64,000 nt of DNA. Source: Symbiodinium sp. CCMP2592. Lineage: Eukaryota > Sar > Dinophyceae > Suessiales > Symbiodiniaceae. The stretch spans positions 440,001 to 504,000 of the forward strand of contig CAJNDT010005833.1 in the NCBI GenBank assembly GCA_905221615.1. Reading direction: 5' to 3'. This document shows positions 1 through 7,900 of this stretch, piece by piece (position 1 is the stretch's first letter; each line of letters begins with the position of its first letter). The notes under the pieces are model-generated. The model did no database searches. It was not told the origin of the DNA and saw only the letters and a list, made by a program, of their open reading frames with translations. The position numbers and the translations under genes were made by a program.

Positions 1-394
1 TGTTGCAAGGCGATCCATGTGTGCACTGCCACTGGCTTCGGCATCCCGAAACAAACGGCCAGCCTCTGCAGCAGGAACTGCATTGGTCAGGAACAAATTT
101 CCCAACCTTCTTGCTAATCTTCTTGGGGGCTCAACATTGCTCAAGTCTATCTGAGCCCTCTTGTTGGAATTCATGGCAAACAGCTAGCTCGAACCGCCTC
201 GAGCCGTATAGCTATAGCTATACATACACCTGCAGATGTGCAAAACAATTGCAACGATCCATGCAAAGCACGTGCAGGCAAGCCACAAAAAGACTGGCAG
301 TCGAGAAGCTGTTTTGAGGCTCCTTGCAAAAACCATGCAATTCGGGCACAGGAGGATCATCGATCCTCCTCGGCCTGGCCCGGGATTTGCTCGA
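1..394. other. Spacer downstream of the minus-strand gene
   Basis: No gene is supported here. The stretch lies 3' of the stop codon of the minus-strand gene ending at 395 and holds a short GCTATA/TATAC-rich patch around 210-230. Open frames on the plus strand are short and have no recognisable motif. Confidence 0.6.
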
Positions 395-1020
395 TCAGGA
401 CAGAATGGCCTTAGCCTTCTTTAGAATCTTGCCAGCAGCATCCTGGTGGACGACTGCTTCAGCAATCATCTCAGCGACCTGGGCCTTATTGTCAGCACTC
501 GGGGCCTGGATCGACTCAAGGGTGGCCAAAGCGAGGCGAGCATCCTTGAGCCAAGTGTCCAGCTCTTTGAGTGCGTTGTCCATCTCCGTGGCCGTGGTCC
601 CGGTAACACCGGCATGTGCTCCCCTGGCGGACAAGTCCTTCAGCTGCGTCTCGATTTTTTCCAGCTTGATCTTGCCAGATTGCAAAATGCCGAGCTGACC
701 CTTGAACTCCACCAGCTCGGGGTTCACGACTGTGACGGTGGGGTTCCCTCCGGATCCCGAGGCCTCGTTGAGGAGCATGTTCTGCTTCTCTTTGTCATTG
801 CAGTCGAAACCGGCATGCATGGCGTCCGTCTCCAAAGTCACGGAGTCTGTCTCGGCATGCTTCCTCTTGCCATAGTGATATCGCTTCTCTTTCTGTTTTT
901 TCAATGCCCTCTCCCTCGCTGAGGACTCGTCCCAGTCGTAGTCGAAGGGGGTCTCGTTCAAAATCGCAAGCAGCAGCTTGTCGTCCACATCCATGTTTTC
1001 ATGCTGAGCGATCTCGAATC
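395..1020 (-). CDS. Exon 2 of a Lys-rich dinoflagellate protein gene split by a retrotransposon
   Basis: This is the C-terminal exon of a minus-strand gene whose first exon lies at 1613-1191 plus 11229-11214. The exon starts after an AG at 1022-1021. It reads FEIAQHENMDVDDK, continues through a charged region (ERALKKQKEKRYHYGKRKHAE) and a predicted helical segment, and ends in KKAKAILS and a stop. Joined to exon 1 the coding length is 1065 nt, exactly 355 codons including the stop, with the frame kept at both junctions. I recognise the general layout (Lys/Ala-rich start, a GFMTR-like junction, a coiled-coil-like C-terminus) as a repeated dinoflagellate protein type. The function is unknown, and I see no catalytic motif, signal peptide or membrane segment. 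The ATG at 994 could be mistaken for the start, but the frame is open upstream to the splice site. Confidence 0.75.
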
Positions 1021-1190
1021 CTGAACTTCATGTGTTCAAAAGGAGGCATGCAGACCAAGGTTACGATCGAGTGCATGCATGATCGACTCCTAGGATCCTA
1101 TAGATATATATATGCATGTATATACATATACTATATATATCTAGTATCGATTTCTACATGCATGCCTGCATAGCAATGCAGAAAAGGTGC
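1021..1190 (-). other. GC-AG intron of the split gene (170 bp)
   Basis: The donor is GC at 1190-1189 directly after ...ATGACCC, and the acceptor is AG at 1022-1021 followed by GATTCGAG. Removing it joins ACC-C to GA-TTC and reads T-R-F-E-I without a frame break. The intron contains TATATA and TGCATGC-type simple sequence. GC donors and AG|G acceptors are known for dinoflagellates. Confidence 0.7.
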
Positions 1191-1613
1191 GGGTCATGAA
1201 CCCGGCCAGGGTCCCCTCTGTGGTCTTCGTCTGTGTCTCGAAGGTCTTCGTCTTCTGTGCCCAAGCCTTTCCGGATCTATCCTGGTTCCAGCTGGCCAGC
1301 ATCATCATTCTCTCGTGGTGCTGGTTCCGGCCGAGATTCCCGTACTCGTTGTAAAACTGAACCTTGGATTCCAAGGTCTCAAGCTCTTTCGGTGATAAGG
1401 AGAGTTTGCCCTCCTTGTACTCCTTGAGTTTTTTCAAGTTCGCTTTCCCCTGGGTTGACAAATTGCTCTGCATCTTCTTGACCTCGGCTGGATCCACACC
1501 ATCCAGCGGGGCCTGCTCTGCCGGCTCAGTTTTCACTGGCATCTGCGGAACGGCCTTCGCCTTCGCCTTAGCCTTGGCCTTGGCTGCTTTCGGAGCCGCC
1601 TTTGTTGCCGTAG
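1191..1613 (-). CDS. Exon 1 (main part) of the split Lys/Ala-rich gene
   Basis: This is the first exon of the gene disrupted by the copia element. Directly after the insertion point it reads ATATKAAPKAAKAKAKAKAK, then a Pro/Glu linker. A helical segment (KKLKEYKEGKLSLSPKELE) and an aromatic region containing NRDRS-like and GFMTR motifs follow. Its 5' end (16 nt with the ATG) lies 9.6 kb away at 11229-11214, on the other side of the element. The Lys/Ala-rich start could be DNA- or RNA-binding, but that is inference. The apparent ORF starting at 1659 uses LTR sequence and is not the natural start. Confidence 0.75.
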
Positions 1614-1618
1614 CTTTC
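1614..1618 (+). repeat. Left target-site duplication CTTTC
   Basis: The five bases CTTTC directly before the left LTR are repeated directly after the right LTR at 11214-11218. Five-bp duplications are usual for copia integrases. Confidence 0.9.
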
Positions 1619-1903
1619 TGCTGATATCTGGCATTCCCGTGGAACTGATGTAACATCATGTGTGTGTTTGATTGAGTCGCTTATGGCTCTTGCACAGGAC
1701 AGTAGGCAATCGCCAAATAGCTGCACTTTGTCAAGTATGCAACGTTCAATGTATAGGCAGCTGGTGGAAGCCATAGTCACATGTGCTTGAACTGAAAAAG
1801 AGTTTAGCTCGCGAACGTGGCTTAATGGTTGGCGCCTCGACGGCATAAGCCCTGCATTCTAACAGCCTCGTGGAGCTTCAATTCGAGATCTACGTGATTT
1901 ATA
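1619..1903 (+). repeat. 5' LTR of the copia element
   Basis: The 285-bp LTR starts TGCTGATATC and ends GTGATTTATA. It is identical to 10929-11213. It contains TGGCTTAATGG at 1818-1828, a perfect fit to the Pol III A-box consensus, and a B-box-like GCTTCAATTCG at 1875-1885. No TATA box is obvious. No canonical initiator-Met primer-binding site follows the LTR. The first ATG of the polyprotein is only five bases past the LTR end, so any primer site must overlap the start of the coding region (TGGTCGCCC at 1909 is one possibility, inference only). Confidence 0.93.
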
Positions 1904-1907
1904 GGTT

Positions 1908-4900
1908 ATGGTCGCCCAAAGTACAGAGCGTTCAAGCTCCGCAACACGGCCGGCTAGCTCGCAAGAAGTGGCAAGTTCGTCAGGACTTCCGAACGGTGTG
2001 ACTGCAAGTGAAAGGCCTCAGAGGTCGAGAAGCTCAGCCGAGTTCTTGAGGACGGAAAATCCCAACCTACATGACCCGGCCCCTCCTCTGGAACCTTCGG
2101 CAGATGTGACTTCAGCGACTCCACCTCCAAGGGAACCTCCTTTGCAAGTGGAGCCTAACTATGATGAACCGCACCGGGGCGCGAACGTTATAACGAACAG
2201 TGCTGGAAGGACTGAAGTTAACCTGCCTACGAGAGGACAGAGCGAGCCGCCTACTACCCCGATGAGCTCAGCGGTGAGAGTCCAGGAGTACTACACGGCG
2301 CAATCGAGAGCTACGACAGGTGAACAACATGGTGTTAGGTGGATGGCACGGTTTACGGAGTTTCTTCGGACAGCAGCAGACCGTGGTGCAAGTGGCGTAG
2401 ACCGAGTTCTGGATGGGCTGGGAATTCCCCAGTATCACTCAGACCCTACGAATGTGAGAAGACTCGGTCCTATGTCGCAAACTACGGCTACGCAAGCTGC
2501 TATGGTAGTGTACTCACCTCCCGAAGAACTTCCTCCGCCTCCTCCACCAAGTAGACCGATACAGCCGTTACCAAGGTCATGGGAAGTTCCGCAACCGGCA
2601 GAACCTCCTCTTTTTGGCCCAGCTCAACTGGAACGAATGCGACAAGCTCAGAGTGACTACCCTCATATCTACGGACAAGCTTCAGAAGGCGGTAGTGAAC
2701 ACTCGTCGCGGCTACAAGCTGAAGTACAACGTCAGTTGGATGAGTACAATGCTAAGCACCGAGAGGAGATGAGAAAGATGGCTTTGGAAGTGGAGCACTT
2801 GAAAAACGAGCGATTGCAATGGGAGATGACAGCGCGAAGCCTGCTTGAATCACACGCACAGCCTCAAGGTGATCCACGGCAACAGCTTCCAGGTGATCCA
2901 CGGCAACAGCTTCCAGGTGATCCACGGCAACAGCTTCCAGGTGATCCACGTCAACAGCTTCCAGGTGATCCACGGCAACAGCTTCCAGGTGATCCTTCTC
3001 AACAGCTTCCAGGTGATCCACGGCAACAGCTTCCAGGTGATCCACGTCAACAGCTTCCAGGTGATCCGCGTCAACAGCTTCCAGGTGATCCTTCTCAACA
3101 GCTTCCAGGTGATCCTTCTCAACAGCTTCCAGGTGATCCGCGTACACAGCTTCCAGGTGATCCGCGTACACAGCTTCCAGGTGATCCGCGTCAACAGCTT
3201 CCAGGTGATCCTTCTCAACAGCTTCCAGGTGATCATAATGTCCAGTCCCGTGGTGATTCTGGGACAGGATTCCCGAGTCATACGCAGCTTCCGAAGGCAG
3301 CAAGTGAGTCCGTAAGAAATGGTTTTGAGACACAGTCCGCTGAGTTCACGAATGTTCAACATGAGCGATCTGGCTACGGTGGAGTAGGTGCTTCTCAGAC
3401 CACTTCTGGTGCTGATGACGGGAGAGGACCAGACTCTGCGAAGCAGCCGACGGCACAGCAATGGCTTGGAGGAGATCAAAAAACAGACCCAATGGCACTG
3501 CTGGCAGGAGGAATGGCTCAGTTGCAAGCGGTCATGCTTCAGCAGCTTTCGAGTGATAAAGACCGTTCAGGTGAGAGAAGCCCTGAGACGGTGAAGCCTG
3601 GTGTTTCAGCACTTCCTCTACTTCCTCAAGTGTCGTCCTCTACGGCATCAGTGGACATTATGGACTGGCTAGAACTGATTGCTGCTCCAATGTCTGACCT
3701 GAGTGACGGCTCGGGTGAATGGTGGTCCTTGGTAAAAAGGGAAGCCTCTAAGGCGTACCAGCTTTGGACGGATGCGAGCCCCATCGAGAAGTTGAGGATC
3801 ATGCCACCACATGTTGCAGAACTGGAGACGGGTCGATGGAGTAGAGTTAACTCGAGGGCCTCTTCAATGCTACTTCTTGCGCTTCATGATACAGTTCGCC
3901 AAGAAATGGTTTCGAGACGATCTACAGGTTCGGCGACAGCGTTGTTATTCCGGCTCCTGACGATCTACCAACCAGGAGGACAGCAGGAGAAAGTCACCAT
4001 ACTTCAAAGTCTTCAACAACCTGGTGAAGAAAGGGATCCTCACCAGGCAGTAGTGGCGCTGAGGGCATGGGCAAGGTGGCTTCGTCGCTGCCGAGACCTT
4101 GGAGTTTCGGCTCCAGATCCTAGCCTTCTGGCTAGGGGCTTGACCAACATGACTCGGTCAGTGCTCGAGCGGGATCAAGAAGTAAGCTTTCGTACAAGTT
4201 TGGTGAGAAGCAACTTGCTCGTGGATACGAAGCCCTCCTATGACTCAGTGGACCAGTACTACCACCACCTTTTGGCAGAATGCGAAGCCATGGCGGTGAA
4301 CTCTCAGACTCCGGGCTCTACGAGCACAAGCACTCCAAACAAGCCGGATCCGAAGATCAAGCCAATGAAGCCGGAGCCAAAAGGAGGGCCACCACAGCCA
4401 CCACCTGCACCTCCTTCGACGTCAAGGACTACTACAGGCGGTCAGGGTGGTGAAGAAGAAGTGGACAAAAGGGGCCAGGTTCCTTGTCGCTACTTCGGGA
4501 AGTCCTTCAAGGGTTGCGCCCGTGGAACTAAGTGCCCATTCAAACACTCTTGGGAAGGCAATGAGAAAGAGAAGGCTGTGCGTTGCCACCTTTGTGGAGG
4601 CAAGCATATGGCTAAGGAGTGCCCGACAAAGAAGCCGAGCACGCCCTCCTCTACCTCTTCTGCGACACCGGCGGGTACACCCAAGGCAGCTCCGAGCAAG
4701 GCACCGCCTCCAACAACAACCCCACCGTCGACCTCAACGAAGACCGTCCGAATTGATGAACGGGCCCAGGTTCAAGAAGCTCCTTCGTCCTCTACATCAA
4801 CCACTCACGAGACGGTCCCGGACCTAAAGGAAGTCTTGGCAGACGTTGGAAAAATGCTGAAGGTGATGACAGCGTCCTCTTTGCGAAAGTTCACCGTGAA

Positions 4901-7900
4901 GGATATGGAAAGTACCCATGGTGCTAGCATAAGGAGCCTCACAGCTGCTGAGGAAGGCAACGGTCCTGAACCCGCGGGCTCAACAATGGCTACCGGTTCG
5001 GGAACTACACGGAGTTCTCAGTCTGAGGAGTCTGAGGTGGAGGAACAAAGTGAAGGCGAAGATGAAGGACCCCGAGGACTTTTGGACAGTGGCGCAAGCC
5101 ATGCCCTTAAGCAGGCAACCCAGGAGGAGTACGATAAGGGAGTCCCAGTGAAAGTTACGCTTGCGGGCGAAGATACCAGAGTCCTACGTCAGAATGTTTG
5201 CGGCACTGTTCTGGTCACCAACGACGGCAACGAACGCATCCAACCAATTGTGCCAATGGGAGCGCTGATTGAGGACCTTGGTTGCAGCCTGCAATGGAAT
5301 CGAGGAAGGCTAAAGCTCAGGCATCCGACGAAGGGCTTCATCAAAATCTACCTCAACAACAACTGTCCTGAAGTGAATTTCAAGGAAGCCCACAAACTCA
5401 TAACAGAGTTGGAGAAGAAACACTTGGCCCAGCTCAGCTCGCAGGTGAACTCTTTGACTGCGAGACTTGAAGTGCTTCGAAAAGAAGAGAAGAGGACGTG
5501 GGATGAGTTGATGAAGGATTATGTGAAGACTGGATGCCAGGCCACTATTTTGCGAGCCCTTCTTCTATGTCCTGTGACAAAGGATCTCCCAAGTGAGGTG
5601 CATGCAATGCTTGCCGAAGGCTTTGATCCGGACGGCGGTGAACGATACCTAAAGGACCTCCCATTGTCAAAGAGGAGGAGGCGTGCGTTGATGAGGTCGA
5701 GTTCGTGGGTTATTCACCTTCATGCTGGAGACGGTGATGGAGAAAAAGGGCCTTTCAATGTGATCTCCAGAGGTGGAAAGATGGTTCTTGAGATTGACGC
5801 AAAGGCTTCAAAGCAATGGGACTTGCACCGCAAAGAAGGAGCTTATCGAATGTTGCTATGGGCAGCGGCACAAGGGAAGATCACAGATGTAATTGGTACG
5901 CCCCCACACACTACGTGGCCCACATCAATGGCGCCGACCCGAGGACCTGGATCCTATCCGATGAGGACTACAACGTCACCCTATGGACAACAACCTCTCC
6001 AACCTCTACAGCAACATCGAGTTGATCAAGAAACTGCTAGCATTGCCAAACAGCTGGTTGTGTGGATGATTGCTTCAGCGAAAGGACGCGGGGAAGTTGG
6101 GTTCTTCATGGACATGTCCCAGGATCCTGAGAAGTTGAGGGCGGACCAACCGGTGCAAGCATCCTTTTGGTCAACTGAGATGTGGAAATCCTTCAAGTCT
6201 GTCAGCGGAATGAAAAGGATCGACTTCTACATGGGAGCCTACGGACACAAGGCAAAGAAGCCAACTACCGCAGCTACGAACTACCCGGGGATGCTCCATA
6301 TGAACAACAACTGGGACTTTTCAAGTATATGTGTGCCGTCATCACTCTTGAAGTACGATGAAATGATCAAATGGTCAAGGGAGTTCAAGGAAATCCTCGC
6401 GCAGAACATCCTGGGCTGCTACGATGAGGCTGCCATGTCTGAGGAGGAGATCAAGGATGAGGAAGCCAGCCTTAAAAAACTAACCCGAGAACAACGACGG
6501 GAATGGAGGGACCACATCCACAACGATCACCAACCTTATCGACCTGATTGCTCGGTATGTGTTAATGCACAGGCCACTGGTTACCAGCACAAGCGGAGGA
6601 AGTTTCCAGGGATGTATGCGGTGGCAATGGACCTGGCTGGACCTTTCAAAAAGAAAGGACGTGACATGGACTTCGATGACTACAAGTACATTATGGTTGC
6701 TGCTTATCGCTGCCCTCGTCAGTACTTGAGTTCCATGGCTTTGACAGAGCTTGAGCGTGAGCTATATGTTCCTTCTGAAGACGAGGAAGTCCCTGAAGGT
6801 GAAGATCCTTTGGTGTTGGGGGAAGATGATGAGAAGGACCTGGAGGCCGAGGAGTCGTCAACCGAGGAGGCCGAAAAATTGGAAAGTGAGGTCGAAGAGC
6901 TCACTAAGAAAGTGGATTACGCCACGATCTATGTGACGCGCTGTTTGAGGAGGAGAACTGGACCTGCGGTACTACAAGCGGCTAAAGAAATCCTTCTACA
7001 GCTACGACAAACCGGTCTGCATGTTGCTCATATGCACACGGACAGAGCAAGGGAGTTCAAGACCAAGATGTTCAAAGCTTGGGTCAATGAAGAGAAGCTC
7101 AGGCATACGAAAACAGCTGGAGGCGACCCGGCAGGGAACAGCACGGCGGAGCTGGGAGTGAAGTGGGCGAAAGCTCGTGTGCGAAGCCTACTCAGAAGTG
7201 CAAGTGCACCACCAGAAGATTGGCCGATGGCAATGGATCACGCAGCAAGTAGCCTGTGGTCGAAGGCTTTCCCGTCGAGCTCATGGACAAACCCTCCAGC
7301 AGTTGCTTTTGGTACTGAGGTGTGGTTTCGGGCAAAGGCCTATAAAGGAAAGAAAGAGAAAGAGTATGACCCCGACGGCGTTCGATGGAAAAAGGGGCTC
7401 TATCGTGGCCCATCAAGGGAAGTAAGCCGGGGCCACCTCATTCAACGTGAAGACGGAGGACTCGTTGTTGCAAAGGGAGTGAAGTTCAATTTGGTGGAAC
7501 CAGAAAGAGACCTACAGGACCTTCTTCCACATGCTACCGTACAAGGAGAAGTTGAAGGCCTACGTGGTGATGATTTACCTCCCTCCAAAAGGCAGCTTCG
7601 AGAAGAGATTGAGTTTGTCTCTAGGAAGGCGATGTCAGAGAACAACTACACCAAGGAGCAGGTTGTCGAGATCTACAACCTACTTGAGGAGCTCGGTGAT
7701 GTTGACTTTCGGGCGTCAAAGAAAACTTCAATGACTACATGGTTCACTGGGGCATTCGTCCATGGTGGCAAAGCAGGCGTTCGTTCCAACTTAAAGGAGT
7801 ACCCTATGACAACAAAGTTCCTGACGACCTTCGCAAAGAAGTTCAGTGGAGATAAGACATTCAGCGCTTTGGGAATTACGCGCAACACAACCCTGGGAAT

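Noticed and set aside
1568-1846. Minus-strand ORF starting MPSRRQPLSH, also at 10755-11156
   Set aside because: It lies in the LTR, and its second half is the interrupted host exon read in another frame; no independent support.
2752-3527. Antisense ORFs of 190-225 codons (DHLEAV-type repeats)
   Set aside because: Shadows of the 24-bp coding minisatellite of Gag.
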